64,000 nt of DNA, taken from positions 400,883 to 464,882 of the forward strand of contig CANNEE010000002.1 in the NCBI GenBank assembly GCA_947503555.1, read 5' to 3'. Of the stretch, positions 8,399 to 17,364 are shown one piece after another. A model generated the notes under the pieces. The model was not told the origin of the DNA. It did not search any database and was given only the letters and a program-made list of their open reading frames with translations. Both the position numbers and the translations under genes were made by a program. Source of the DNA: an uncultured Shewanella sp. GTDB taxonomy: Bacteria > Pseudomonadota > Gammaproteobacteria > Enterobacterales > Shewanellaceae. Every line of letters begins with the position of its first letter. The stretch's first letter is position 1.

Positions 8399-10006
8399 CG
8401 AGTTTCTTAGCTCTCGTCTAAGCACTTTACCCACTGTAGATTTAGGTAACTCTTTCACTAGTTGAACGATTTTAGGAACCTTGTAGGCGGTAAGTTGCTC
8501 GCGACAGTAATCGATAAGCTCTTTTGTGATGGCCTTTTGAGCATCCTGACTTTCCATTAAGGATAAATCTCTTAATACCACCACGGCCTTGACGGCTTCA
8601 CCGGTTTTATCATCGTTAACGCCAACGACAGCACATTCAAGCACCTTATTGTGGCCACTCAGAATGTTCTCAATTTCGTTTGGATAAACGTTAAAGCCCG
8701 AGACGATCACCATATCCTTTTTTCGATCGACTATGGTGTGGTAACCATCTTCACTGGCAATGCCGATATCGCCGGTCTTGAAGTAGCCATCTTGAGTAAA
8801 GGCGCGGTTAGTTTCTTCCTCTTTTTGCCAGTAGCCAGACATCACCTGAGGGCCTTTTACTGCTAGCTCACCCGTGATGCCAACAGGAACTTCATTATCA
8901 TTGAGGTCGATAACTTTTACCTCTGTCTCAATCAGAGGCTTACCTATAGTGCCCAGTCTCTCTTGTCCTGGCGTATTGAGTGAGACCACAGGAGAAGTTT
9001 CCGATAAGCCGTAGCCTTCAGAAATGGTGCAGCCCGTTGTAGTCTGCCAAAGGTTGGCGGCGGCTTGTGTTAGCGCCGTGCCCCCTGAGATGGTGATTTT
9101 TAAATGACTAAAGTCTAAGGCTTTAAATTCTTTTTGATGACATAGGCCAACAAAGAGGGTGTTTAGGCCTGCAAAGCCTGTAAAGGGATAGCTAGCGAGT
9201 GTTTTGATGAGTGAAGCTATATCCCTAGGATTAGGAATAAGCACGGAGCAGGCGCCGGATTCAAAATAAAGAATCAGATTAATCATAAAGGCATAGATAT
9301 GATAGATAGGCAGAGGCGCGACGAAGATCTCTTCGCCCTCGACAAGTTTGCTACCGAGTCGTGATTTGGTTTGCATCGCGTTGGCGATAATGTTGCCGTG
9401 GCTTAGCATGGCACCTTTACTCAGCCCTGTTGTTCCGCCGGTATATTGCAGCATAGCAATATCATTTGGTTGGGATTGAACAGGCGTGAATTGCAACTTA
9501 GCGCCTTGTGCCAATACTTGATTGAACTCGATATTGTTAATCCCTGTGCTTGGCTGAACCTGAGGGCTAATCAGGTCTAGGGCATGGGTGGATATCACTG
9601 TTTCTATATTCGTTGCGTCGACTAGGTTAGCGAGAACTGGAAGTAGATCCGATAACACAACAACCGCCTTTACTCCCGAATCATTAAATTGATGTTTAAA
9701 CTCGCGCTCAGTATAGAGGGGGTTAGTGTTGACTAGCACTAGCCCTGCTCTGAGGGCACCATAGGCGGCGATGATAAACTGGGTGATATTGGGAAGTACT
9801 ATGGCGATGCGATCACCGGCCTTAAGTTGGGTATTATTTTGTAGATAAGTGGCGAAATGTCGAGAGTCGGTTTCTATCTCGTTAAAGCTAGTGTTCTTGC
9901 CAAAACAAGAGTAGGCGGTTTTGTCTCCATACTGCTTACAGGCGGTATCAATAATATCGATAAGGGAGGCATATTGGTCTAGCCTAACGGGAGTGTCGTA
10001 GGTCAT
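8396..10006 (-). CDS. Acyl-CoA synthetase (AMP-binding), FadD-like
   Basis: A 536-residue adenylate-forming enzyme. The P-loop-like motif YTGGTTGLSKGAML (about residue 189), GYGLSETSPVVS (about 330), YFKTGDIG and DRKKDMVIVSGFNVYPNEIE with the C-terminal catalytic KSTVGKVLRREL are all present. It activates a carboxylic acid to acyl-AMP and then acyl-CoA. The pattern and length fit the long/medium-chain fatty acid-CoA ligase group, but chain-length preference cannot be read. The start ATG at 10006 has AAGGTGACACC upstream. Its TAG stop is shared exactly with the terminal inverted repeat of the structured repeat at 8132-8398, so that element must have inserted within or right at the stop codon. 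It is monocistronic in this window. Confidence 0.9.
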   Translation of the reverse strand: MTYDTPVRLDQYASLIDIIDTACKQYGDKTAYSCFGKNTSFNEIETDSRHFATYLQNNTQLKAGDRIAIVLPNITQFIIAAYGALRAGLVLVNTNPLYTEREFKHQFNDSGVKAVVVLSDLLPVLANLVDATNIETVISTHALDLISPQVQPSTGINNIEFNQVLAQGAKLQFTPVQSQPNDIAMLQYTGGTTGLSKGAMLSHGNIIANAMQTKSRLGSKLVEGEEIFVAPLPIYHIYAFMINLILYFESGACSVLIPNPRDIASLIKTLASYPFTGFAGLNTLFVGLCHQKEFKALDFSHLKITISGGTALTQAAANLWQTTTGCTISEGYGLSETSPVVSLNTPGQERLGTIGKPLIETEVKVIDLNDNEVPVGITGELAVKGPQVMSGYWQKEEETNRAFTQDGYFKTGDIGIASEDGYHTIVDRKKDMVIVSGFNVYPNEIENILSGHNKVLECAVVGVNDDKTGEAVKAVVVLRDLSLMESQDAQKAITKELIDYCREQLTAYKVPKIVQLVKELPKSTVGKVLRRELRNS

Positions 10007-10130
10007 GGTGTCACCTTTGTTGTATTCCCTGTGACGAAAAGAGCCTTGTCTGGGAGCTGTTATTATTTAAACACTTGTTTAGACTAGAGCAGAAAAGCAG
10101 CAGAGGCAATACTAAGGCATAGTAAAATAG

Positions 10131-10165
10131 CAAAGGCGCTAACCATAAGATTTAGCGCCTTTATT
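10131..10165 (-). terminator. Terminator of ccoG
   Basis: The inverted repeat GGCGCTAA (10135-10142) / TTAGCGCC (10152-10159) with a 9-nt loop lies just after the ccoG stop (10178). Read on the minus strand it is followed by TTTGCTATTTT. Confidence 0.75.
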
Positions 10166-10177
10166 TGTTTGTTATAG

Positions 10178-11647
10178 CTAGCTGCCGGGGCTAAAGAACT
10201 TGGTCTGCTGAGAGACTCGGCTACCTGGCTCTTTAAGATCCGTGACCTGTATGGCGATATTAGCCATAGCTTGGGTTAACTTATCTTGTTTTGCTAGAAC
10301 AGTAATAGGAAGTTCACGCTGCTCGCCAGCTTGGATGGTCACTTGTGAACGATTTTTTAGTTGATACTCGTTTCCACCTCGAATACTGATTTGATAGTGA
10401 CGAGTTTGCTGAGTTTTATTTCTAATCCTTAGCTGATAGCTATTTTCTATATAACCATACTGATCTGAGTCTCTATAAAGAGATTGTCGGTCACGAATGA
10501 TATTGAGCTGAATTTCACTACGGTTAATGATATCGACACCAATAATGATCAGCATAATGATGATGGCGCAGCCATAGCCTAAAAAGCGTCCTGAGTCCCA
10601 AACTGAGCTGTGATTGCCTTTGAGTTGGTTCTCACTGGTATAGCTGATAAGGCCTTTAGCGTAGCCAAATTTATCCATGGTTTGATCGCATGCATCGACG
10701 CAGGCACCGCAGTTAATGCATTCATATTGAAGTCCATTACGAATATCTATGCCTGTAGGGCAAACATCGACACAGAGATTACAATCGACACAGTCACCGA
10801 GCTCTGTGGCTTGGTTGCGTTTTCTTGGCCCTCTAGATTCGCCTCTCGTGGCGTCATAGGTGACAGTCTTGGTATTGGCATCAAACATTGCCGATTGAAA
10901 ACGAGAGTAGGGGCAGCAGTGCAGGCACATCATCTCTCGCATCCAGCCAGCATTGAGATAGGTACAAATGGCAAATAGGGCTACCCAGAACCCCACCCAA
11001 AAGCTTGCATTTAAGCTAAAGATATCTAGGTATAGCGCCCTTGCAGGCACAAAATAGGCGACAAATGCCAGGCCTGTTAGTAGCGAAACCGCAGCCCAAC
11101 TCGAATGTTTTGCCAAACGTTTGCCAAGCTTGTTTAGGGACCAAGGAGCCTTATCTAAGCTGTGACGTCGATTTTTATGGCCTTCTATGCGTGTTTCTAT
11201 CCAGATAAAGATAAAGGTCCAAGCGGTTTGAGGGCAGAGGTAGCCACACCACACACGTCCCCAAAATACCGTGGCAAAGAAGAGTAAAAATGCCGCTGTA
11301 ATAAACACCCAAGCCAGAATGGTGAAGTCCTGAGGAAATAAGCTAGTGCCAAAGAAGAAAAATTGCTGTTGGGCAAGATCTAACAGTACGGCTTGCCTGC
11401 CCTGATAATTAATAAAGGGCAGTAGCAGAAATAGCAGAACTAACAAGGTATTGGTGCCAGTTCTTAAGCGCTGAAAATGTCCTTTTTGCTCTTTAATATG
11501 GATTTTACTGTCATCAGAGTGGATCTGTTTGACCTGAATTCGTTTGGCTGACGGCGTTGAATTTGCCGATGCTTTAGCTTGTGAATTTACCTTAGCTACA
11601 AAGGTCTGTGGATTGGAATGGGTTTGCTCACTTGTTGAACTTGGCAT
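10178..11647 (-). CDS. ccoG: Cytochrome c oxidase accessory protein CcoG (FixG/RdxA)
   Basis: A 489-residue polytopic membrane protein. There are about four membrane helices before residue 260 (including GRVWCGYLCPQTAWTFIF and LHCCPYSRFQSAMF), then two 4Fe-4S motifs (CVDCNLCVDVCPTGIDIRNG, about residues 284-303, and CINCGACVDACDQTMD, about 309-324). A further helix (about 350-372) precedes a C-terminal immunoglobulin-like periplasmic domain. This is CcoG, a copper-handling protein needed to assemble cbb3-type oxidases; it is thought to reduce Cu(II). The cco structural genes are not in this window. The long 5' region (11648-11943) holds a candidate sigma54 promoter and palindromic activator sites. 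The start ATG at 11647 has GTAGAGCC upstream. Confidence 0.95.
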   Translation of the reverse strand: MPSSTSEQTHSNPQTFVAKVNSQAKASANSTPSAKRIQVKQIHSDDSKIHIKEQKGHFQRLRTGTNTLLVLLFLLLPFINYQGRQAVLLDLAQQQFFFFGTSLFPQDFTILAWVFITAAFLLFFATVFWGRVWCGYLCPQTAWTFIFIWIETRIEGHKNRRHSLDKAPWSLNKLGKRLAKHSSWAAVSLLTGLAFVAYFVPARALYLDIFSLNASFWVGFWVALFAICTYLNAGWMREMMCLHCCPYSRFQSAMFDANTKTVTYDATRGESRGPRKRNQATELGDCVDCNLCVDVCPTGIDIRNGLQYECINCGACVDACDQTMDKFGYAKGLISYTSENQLKGNHSSVWDSGRFLGYGCAIIIMLIIIGVDIINRSEIQLNIIRDRQSLYRDSDQYGYIENSYQLRIRNKTQQTRHYQISIRGGNEYQLKNRSQVTIQAGEQRELPITVLAKQDKLTQAMANIAIQVTDLKEPGSRVSQQTKFFSPGS

Positions 11648-11820
11648 ATATGGCTCTACATCGATTTATTCTTAAGTGGTGACATTAAGAAAATGCACTA
11701 GGGCTGGTAGGGTGAACTTAGGCTGATATTGCTAGTTTTCTTCTACTAGTCAGTTACCAGTGTACTTAAAAAATTCTACAACCTAAGACCTAGAGCAAAA
11801 TTGAATCAGGAACCTGTAAT

Positions 11821-11836
11821 AGCAGTATTTAGGCCA
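11821..11836 (-). promoter_or_regulatory. Candidate sigma54 (-24/-12) promoter for ccoG
   Basis: On the minus strand the sequence TGGCCTAAATACTGCT has the invariant GG-N10-GC spacing of sigma54 promoters and matches TGGC at -24 and TGC at -12. The start site would be near 11810, leaving about 160 nt of leader before ccoG. It lies 85-115 bp downstream of the palindromes at 11902-11934. The -12 element (CTGCT against TTGCA) is imperfect. Confidence 0.45.
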
Positions 11837-11901
11837 ACAATAAGCTTGATATAAGTAATTGATTTTAAGTTGTATTTTTCTTTAGGTGATGCGTGATGTG
11901 T

Positions 11902-11934
11902 CGCGATATATCGCGTATTGACGATATATCGCGT
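11902..11934. promoter_or_regulatory. Tandem palindromic activator-type sites upstream of ccoG
   Basis: A perfect 14-bp palindrome CGCGATATATCGCG (11902-11915) is followed, 18 bp centre to centre, by a closely related ACGATATATCGCGT (11921-11934). The same perfect palindrome recurs at 13458-13471 before the adjacent sigma54-activator gene. Position relative to the candidate sigma54 promoter (about -92 to -124) is typical of enhancer sites. The binding protein is inferred to be the product of 11944-13401. Confidence 0.6.
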
Positions 11935-11943
11935 TTTGTGATG

Positions 11944-13401
11944 TTAGCGAGTGATATTCAGCTTTTTCATACGAGATCTTAAGGTGCTGGGTGCCAAGTC
12001 TAGCACCTTAGCAGCGCCTAGGGGGCCGGCAATACGCCAGTCTACATGTTCAAGCACATTACGAATATGCATGGCTTCGGCTTGTGCCATAGTGTTGAGC
12101 GGCTTACGGGCCTTTGAGGTGGCCTGAGTGCTGGGATCTGTTTCATCTTCAGGCATTATGTTTAGATTTTGGCAACTGAGTAATTCAGTTTGGCTTAGAA
12201 TCGCTTCTCGTTCTAGGACGTTTTGCAATTCACGCACATTACCGGGCCAATGGTATTGGGCTAACTTCTTTAACCCTAGTTTGTTGATACCTCTGATCTT
12301 TTTACCCAACTTAAGGTTAAGTTCCCTTAGAATTGCCTCGATTAAACTGGGAATATCCTCTAGCCTATCCCTTAAGGCAGGAACCTTTATCGGAAACACG
12401 TTAAGACGATAGTAGAGGTCCATGCGGAACAGGCCTTGATTGACGCGTTTCAGTAGATCGTGGTGACTGGCGGCTATGATGCGAATATCGACTTTGATCG
12501 TCTCTGTACCGCCAACACGTTCAAACTCTTGCTCTTGGATTACTCTTAACAGCTTAGATTGCGCTTCAAGGGAGAGTTCGGCGACTTCATCAAGAAATAG
12601 TGTGCCTTTATCGGCGAGCTCAAAGCGACCTTTTCTTCTCGCTGTTGCGCCAGTAAATGCGCCTTTTTCGTGGCCAAAAAGTTCGCTTTCAAGCAGTGAT
12701 GCTGAGAAAGCGGCGCAGTTAACACTGATCATAGGCTTATCTTTGCGATGACTTATCTGATGCAGGTTGCGGGCTACGAGCTCTTTACCTGTGCCATTTT
12801 CGCCACAGATAAGCACAGTACTACTGGTATTGGCGACCAGTTTGATCTGCTCAATCATTTGTAGAATCGCAGGGCTATTACCGGCGATATTCACATCACC
12901 GGTTTTATCGGCAAGCTCAGCCTGTAGATAGTGGTTTTCGTTGGCCAGTTGCTCCGAGAGGGCTTGGACTTGCGCGAGTGCTTGCCTAAGGGATAACTCG
13001 GTCTGCTTTTGAATACTGATGTCGCGAAATATGGCGACTACCCCTATTAATTTCCCCTCTTTGTAGACGGGAGTCGAGCTATAGTGCACCGGAAACGAAC
13101 TGCCATCTTTACGCCAAAACACCTCGTTATCTATCTCGCGAGCGATACCATCATTGAGTGTGCTATAGATGGGGCAATCGTGTTGGTGGTAAGGAGTCCC
13201 ATCGGCGTGGCTGTGATGGTGGCAGTCATGGATATTTTTGCCCAACAAATCTTCATTCTTCCAGCCCGTCATTCGCTCTGCTGCGGGGTTAATGAATACG
13301 GCATTACCCGAAAGGTCGAAGCCATATATGCCTTCGCTGACCGCATTGAGTAGCAGTTTATTTTCGGGGAGGAAGTCTGAATAATTTGAAGAGTTAGCCA
13401 T
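11944..13401 (-). CDS. PAS-containing sigma54-dependent transcriptional activator
   Basis: A 485-residue enhancer-binding protein. An N-terminal PAS domain (about 12-125, with GYDLSGNAVFINPAAERMTGW-type features) is followed by a coiled coil (about 128-165). The AAA+ domain shows Walker A GENGTGKELVARNLH (about 200), the sigma54-contact loop GAFTGA (about 249) and Walker B GTLFLDEVAEL (about 265). A Fis-type helix-turn-helix closes the protein (IAGPLGAAKVLDLAPSTLRS). The PAS domain carries a His/Cys-rich insertion, DCHHHSHADGTPYHQHDCPIY when its blocks are joined, whose ligand is unknown. No receiver domain is present, so it senses through PAS rather than a phosphorelay. The ATG at 13401 (AGGTGTTTT before it) is preferred to an upstream TTG. 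The palindrome at 13458-13471 overlaps the probable promoter region, suggesting self-control. Confidence 0.9.
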   Translation of the reverse strand: MANSSNYSDFLPENKLLLNAVSEGIYGFDLSGNAVFINPAAERMTGWKNEDLLGKNIHDCHHHSHADGTPYHQHDCPIYSTLNDGIAREIDNEVFWRKDGSSFPVHYSSTPVYKEGKLIGVVAIFRDISIQKQTELSLRQALAQVQALSEQLANENHYLQAELADKTGDVNIAGNSPAILQMIEQIKLVANTSSTVLICGENGTGKELVARNLHQISHRKDKPMISVNCAAFSASLLESELFGHEKGAFTGATARRKGRFELADKGTLFLDEVAELSLEAQSKLLRVIQEQEFERVGGTETIKVDIRIIAASHHDLLKRVNQGLFRMDLYYRLNVFPIKVPALRDRLEDIPSLIEAILRELNLKLGKKIRGINKLGLKKLAQYHWPGNVRELQNVLEREAILSQTELLSCQNLNIMPEDETDPSTQATSKARKPLNTMAQAEAMHIRNVLEHVDWRIAGPLGAAKVLDLAPSTLRSRMKKLNITR

Positions 13402-13457
13402 AAAACACCTAATCAAGGTGGCGAAAGATGGCTTGAGTATACGTGATTATTTTAAAT

Positions 13458-13471
13458 CGCGATATATCGCG
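13458..13471. promoter_or_regulatory. Perfect palindrome before the sigma54-activator gene
   Basis: CGCGATATATCGCG is identical to the site at 11902-11915. It lies 57-70 bp upstream of the activator start. On the minus strand TATACT, a possible -10 element, lies 15 bp beyond the palindrome, so the site would overlap the -35 region and could mediate negative autoregulation. Confidence 0.55.
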
Positions 13472-13486
13472 TAATTTTATTTGGGA

Positions 13487-13517
13487 TAAAAAAAGAGAGC
13501 CAATCGGCTCTCTTTTT
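13487..13517. terminator. Terminator after the M13 peptidase gene
   Basis: GAGAGC-CAATCG-GCTCTC is flanked by A-runs on one side and TTTTT on the other, so it can act in both directions. It directly follows the peptidase stop (13533) on the minus strand. Confidence 0.8.
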
Positions 13518-13532
13518 AAGTCTTAGCTGAAT

Positions 13533-15617
13533 TTACCAAATTTTAACGCGCTTTTCAGGAGCGATATACATGGCATCTGTCGGCTTAACATCAAAGGTGG
13601 TGTAGAACTCAGGCACGTTTGATAGTGCACCTAATGCACGGAACTGGGCTGGTGAATGAGGGTCAGTGGCAACACGGTTACGCATCGCTTCCTCTTTCAT
13701 TTTCGCGCGCCAGATCTGAGCGAAACCAATGAAGAAGCGCTCATCGCCAGTTAGGCCGTCGATAACAGGAGCTTCTTTACCATTAAGTGACTTCTTGTAG
13801 GCCTTGTAGGCAATAGTCACACCGGATAGATCGCCAATGTTTTCACCTAGGGTCAGTTCACCGTTAACATGAAGGTCATCAAATACGGCATAGTTTGCGT
13901 ATTGTTCAACCAATGCTTTACCGCGGGCTGCAAATTCTTTGAGATCTTGCTCTGTCCACCAGTCGCGCATATTACCTTCACCGTCAAACTTAGCGCCTTG
14001 GTCATCAAAACCATGGCCCATTTCGTGACCGATGACTGCACCGATCCCACCATAGTTGACTGCGTCATCGGCTTGCATATTGAAGAAAGGAGGTTGCAGA
14101 ATTGCCGCTGGGAACACAATCTCGTTCATGGTTGGGTTGTAGTAAGCATTTACGGTTTGTGGCGTCATATGCCACTCCCACTTACGGATTGGTCCACCAA
14201 GTTTTTCCAGCGATTTTTCGTGGCTAAGTTTGCTAGCACGGACACCGTTACCCACTAAATCATCACTTGCGATGGTGAGCTTGTCATAGTTTTCCCATTT
14301 ATCTGGGTAACCAATCTTAGGATCGAATTTAGCCAGCTTATCCTTCGCGGCAACCTTAGTGCCTTCGCTCATCCAAGTTAGTGAGTCAATGCTATCACCA
14401 TAGGCACCACGTAGGTTTTCGACTAAGGCTTGCATGCGCTTCTTAGCTTCTGGCGTAAAATGACGTTTTACATAGACTTTACCTACAACTTCACCTAGTA
14501 GTGAGTTAACCGTTGAGACGCCGCGCTTCCAGCGAGGTTGCTGCTCTGCTTGGCCGTTAAGTGTTTTAGAGAAAAACTCGAAGTTTTCTTTGTCTAAGTC
14601 TTGGCTTAGCTGGCTAGCAAAGTGAGTGAGCGTTTGCCACTGCATGTAGTTTTTCCAAGTCTCAAGGCTGTTGTCCTTAACGATAGTGTTAAGGCCTTCA
14701 ATATAGCTTGGCTGGTTAATGATGATATCTTTTTGATCCTGAGCCCCTAGCGCAGTCAGATAACCATCCCAGTTCATGTCTGGTGCTAGCTTGGCTAGCT
14801 CTTCCATAGTGAGCTTATTGTAAGTCTTAGTGCTGTCACGTCTATCAACTACGTTCCAGTGTTTAGCAGCAATAGCTGTTTCCAATGCAAGAATTTGCTT
14901 GGCGCTTTCCTCTGGGTTAGCAAAACCAGCTAACTTATACATCTTGGCGATATGCTCAACAAAGGCTTTGCGGATTTTTACGAAACGCTCATCTTCGTTA
15001 AAGTAGTAATCTTCATCTGGCAGGCTTAAACCATATTGCCAAATATGAGTGGCATAACGGCTAGAGTCTTTAGCATCAACGCTGATATAGAAGGCCATAG
15101 GTGTGCCGCCACCTAGTACCTGGCTCTCACCAAAGTATGCGACTAGCTCATCTTTATTTTTTAGCGATTGGATCTTATCCAAAATCGGCTGAATTGGCTT
15201 GATACCTAATTTGTCTAAGGTTTCAAGATCCATAAATGAGCGATAAAGGTCAGCCACTTTTTGCTCGTCGCTACCTGATTTTAGATCTTTGGTTGCAGCC
15301 ACTTCTTCAATAATGGCTTTAACATCGTCTTTAGATTTTTCACGCAGATCGTAGAAAGCACCTGAGCTGGTGCGATCGCTTGGGATCTGAGTGTTCTTAA
15401 TCCAAGTACCGTTAACATAGTGGTAGAAATCATCTTGAGGGCGAACACTTTTATCAAAGTTCGCAAAGTCTATGCCTGAACCTAGTGCTTTTTCTACCGC
15501 GGCAGCGGTTTGAGTTTTTTGGCTAGTGTCTTCAGTGTTAGTTTTTTCACTAGTATTACAGGCAGTTAATCCTGTAATGAGTGAGGCACATAGTCCTCCA
15601 ATGAGCAGTTTTCTCAT
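13533..15617 (-). CDS. M13 family zinc metallopeptidase, lipoprotein
   Basis: A 694-residue protein with a lipoprotein signal (MRKLLIGGLCASLITGLTAC, lipid-modified Cys at 20). The peptidase M13 N-domain carries the family motif FDKSVRPQDDFYHYVNGTWI. The catalytic domain shows NAYYNPTMNEIVFPAAILQ, the zinc motif HEMGH (about residue 528), the third ligand in GENIGDLSGV and the C-terminal RVATDPHSPAQFR. This is a neprilysin/PepO-type endopeptidase that cleaves small to medium peptides, here anchored in the periplasm or outer membrane. Length is normal for the family and all catalytic residues are present. It is monocistronic, with a clear terminator downstream. The start ATG at 15617 has AAAAAGGAATCGAC before it. 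Confidence 0.93.
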   Translation of the reverse strand: MRKLLIGGLCASLITGLTACNTSEKTNTEDTSQKTQTAAAVEKALGSGIDFANFDKSVRPQDDFYHYVNGTWIKNTQIPSDRTSSGAFYDLREKSKDDVKAIIEEVAATKDLKSGSDEQKVADLYRSFMDLETLDKLGIKPIQPILDKIQSLKNKDELVAYFGESQVLGGGTPMAFYISVDAKDSSRYATHIWQYGLSLPDEDYYFNEDERFVKIRKAFVEHIAKMYKLAGFANPEESAKQILALETAIAAKHWNVVDRRDSTKTYNKLTMEELAKLAPDMNWDGYLTALGAQDQKDIIINQPSYIEGLNTIVKDNSLETWKNYMQWQTLTHFASQLSQDLDKENFEFFSKTLNGQAEQQPRWKRGVSTVNSLLGEVVGKVYVKRHFTPEAKKRMQALVENLRGAYGDSIDSLTWMSEGTKVAAKDKLAKFDPKIGYPDKWENYDKLTIASDDLVGNGVRASKLSHEKSLEKLGGPIRKWEWHMTPQTVNAYYNPTMNEIVFPAAILQPPFFNMQADDAVNYGGIGAVIGHEMGHGFDDQGAKFDGEGNMRDWWTEQDLKEFAARGKALVEQYANYAVFDDLHVNGELTLGENIGDLSGVTIAYKAYKKSLNGKEAPVIDGLTGDERFFIGFAQIWRAKMKEEAMRNRVATDPHSPAQFRALGALSNVPEFYTTFDVKPTDAMYIAPEKRVKIW

Positions 15618-15833
15618 GTCGATTCCTTTTTATTGCGTCGATTGACGTATTATTTTTTATCAATCTCTTGATACTCAGGCTTAATTCAAGAAATTGTGTC
15701 GCTTATGTTATAGCGACCTTTGGCTGTGAAACAAGGTTTCAATATTAATGTTTGAAATTAAAGCGACTATCACTTGTAAGCAAAGGTTACAAAAATGACG
15801 GCAGAGTGTAGCTTAGTTGTCTACCTTCTGAGG

Positions 15834-16376
15834 TCAGGGAAGCGTTTTTATCACTTTGGCAGGGTTGCCAGCCACCACAGTCTTGGAGGCAACATTCTTA
15901 GTAACGACGCTGCCTGCCGCGACAATGGCTTCATCACCTATTGTGATGCCGGGGAGTATGATAGCTCCGCCACCAATCCACACATTCTCGCCTATGATGA
16001 TGGCTTTCGCTGTCTCCAGTCCTTGATTGCGCTCGTCGGCATTTAGGGAATGGTTGGCGGTATAAAGTTGCACATTAGGCCCCAGCATGGTTTGTTTACC
16101 GATTTTGATAGGGGCATTGTCTTGCAGAGTACAGTTAACATTGATGAACACTCTGTCTGCCAGATGAATATGTAATCCGTAACTGACAAACACGGGTTTC
16201 ATGATGATGGCGGAGTCATCAATATTAGGTGCTAAAGCTAAGGGCAATGTGCTTTTGGCAGACTGGTTAGCTTGATGATTAAGCTGTTGTTGCTTTTGCC
16301 ATAAGTGGTTTAGCTCAGGAGCAAAACAATTATATTGCTCGCCTTTTATCATTTTCTGATACTGGATGTTATCCAT
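15834..16376 (-). CDS. Sugar O-acetyltransferase (maltose acetyltransferase-like)
   Basis: A 180-residue left-handed beta-helix acyltransferase. The N-terminal MAT segment (MIKGEQYNCFAPELNHLWQK) is followed by hexapeptide repeats, the catalytic-His region LYTANHSLNADERNQGLETA, and the C-terminal NVWIGGGAIILPGITIGDEA and VVAGNPAKVIK. This is the Maa/LacA/NodL group, which moves acetyl from acetyl-CoA to a sugar hydroxyl as a trimer. The true acceptor is not deducible. It is isolated between the M13 gene and the divergent rsuA. A DNA-level oddity is that its complementary strand is open for 83 codons, which I treat as a shadow. Confidence 0.88.
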   Translation of the reverse strand: MDNIQYQKMIKGEQYNCFAPELNHLWQKQQQLNHQANQSAKSTLPLALAPNIDDSAIIMKPVFVSYGLHIHLADRVFINVNCTLQDNAPIKIGKQTMLGPNVQLYTANHSLNADERNQGLETAKAIIIGENVWIGGGAIILPGITIGDEAIVAAGSVVTKNVASKTVVAGNPAKVIKTLP

Positions 16377-16529
16377 AATCTACATTTCCCTGAGCAAGCG
16401 TTATTTGAAGCCTATTTATACTTGATTACGTCCTTTGAAACAAAGCGAAAAACTAGCTGCATAATTCATTTTTGCCATCTTTTATTGCTCAAGGGATAAT
16501 AGCCATCCTTTTAGTTAATTGAGCTAGGT

Positions 16530-17225
16530 ATGCGGTTAGATAAGTTTATATGTGAGAGCACTGAGTTGACTCGCTCTATGGCAAAAAAAGCAATGAAACA
16601 AGGCGAAGTGACCTGTGACGGGGCGGTCATAAAAGATGCTAGTTTCAAAGTGGCTAAAGATAGCCAAGTGACTCTCTATGGTGAACCAATAAGCGTGATT
16701 GGTGAACGTTATATTATGCTTAATAAGCCTGTCGATACTATTTGTTCAACGGTAGATGAAGTTTATCCTTCTGTGCTTAACCTGCTTTATATCGATAAGG
16801 TGGATAGTTTACATATAGCGGGTCGTCTCGATGCCGATACCACGGGATTAGTGTTAATCACCAGTGACGGTCAGTGGTCCCATAATATTACCTCTCCCCG
16901 TAAGCTTTGCCCTAAGACTTACTTGGTGCAACTGGCTGACCCTATAGAGGAATCCTTGGTAGAGCAATTTGCTCAAGGTGTTGAGCTTAGAGGAGAAGAT
17001 GGTGGCTTAACCAAACCCGCTCAGCTTGAGATTATCGACCCCCAGCAGGTAAGGCTCACCATAACAGAAGGCAAGTACCATCAGGTAAAACGTATGTTTG
17101 CCGCCGTCGGTAATAAAGTTGTGGGATTACACAGAGAAAGAGTCGGTAATATCAGCCTAGATACTGAACTCGAACCTGGCGAGTGGCGTTATTTAAGTGA
17201 AGCAGAAGTGACTGGGGTTAAGTAG
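16530..17225 (+). CDS. rsuA: 16S rRNA pseudouridine-516 synthase RsuA
   Basis: A 231-residue protein, exactly the usual RsuA length. An N-terminal S4 RNA-binding domain (MRLDKFICESTELTRSMAKK) is followed by the catalytic domain with GRLDADTTGLVLITSDG (catalytic Asp, about residue 102), SPRKLCPKTYLV and the C-terminal EGKYHQVKRMFAAVGNKVVGLHR. RsuA modifies U516 in helix 18 of 16S rRNA during small-subunit assembly. It is a single-gene unit; the next gene downstream is convergent. Paralogues RluB, RluE and RluF share the fold, but the first residues and length match RsuA best. Confidence 0.9.
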   Translation: MRLDKFICESTELTRSMAKKAMKQGEVTCDGAVIKDASFKVAKDSQVTLYGEPISVIGERYIMLNKPVDTICSTVDEVYPSVLNLLYIDKVDSLHIAGRLDADTTGLVLITSDGQWSHNITSPRKLCPKTYLVQLADPIEESLVEQFAQGVELRGEDGGLTKPAQLEIIDPQQVRLTITEGKYHQVKRMFAAVGNKVVGLHRERVGNISLDTELEPGEWRYLSEAEVTGVK

Positions 17226-17262
17226 GAAACGCTATTTAAGACAAAGTTATTTTGAACTTGAT

Positions 17263-17285
17263 GGGCTAGATTTCTAGCCCTTTGA
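17263..17285 (+). terminator. Possible terminator of rsuA
   Basis: A perfect inverted repeat GGGCTAGA / TCTAGCCC (17263-17270 and 17273-17280) is followed by TTTGAG, 38 bases after the rsuA stop. The T-run is short. Confidence 0.45.
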
Positions 17286-17364
17286 GCTGATATGGGGCTT
17301 GCTAATGAGCAATAGCAAAGCGGAATCTAGGTAAGCTTTAGCTGCTCCGCATTAAATTGGCTTG

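Noticed and set aside
15795-16046. An 83-codon frame opposite the acetyltransferase gene
   Set aside because: It lies wholly inside the well-supported acetyltransferase coding region and has no ribosome site or recognisable product.
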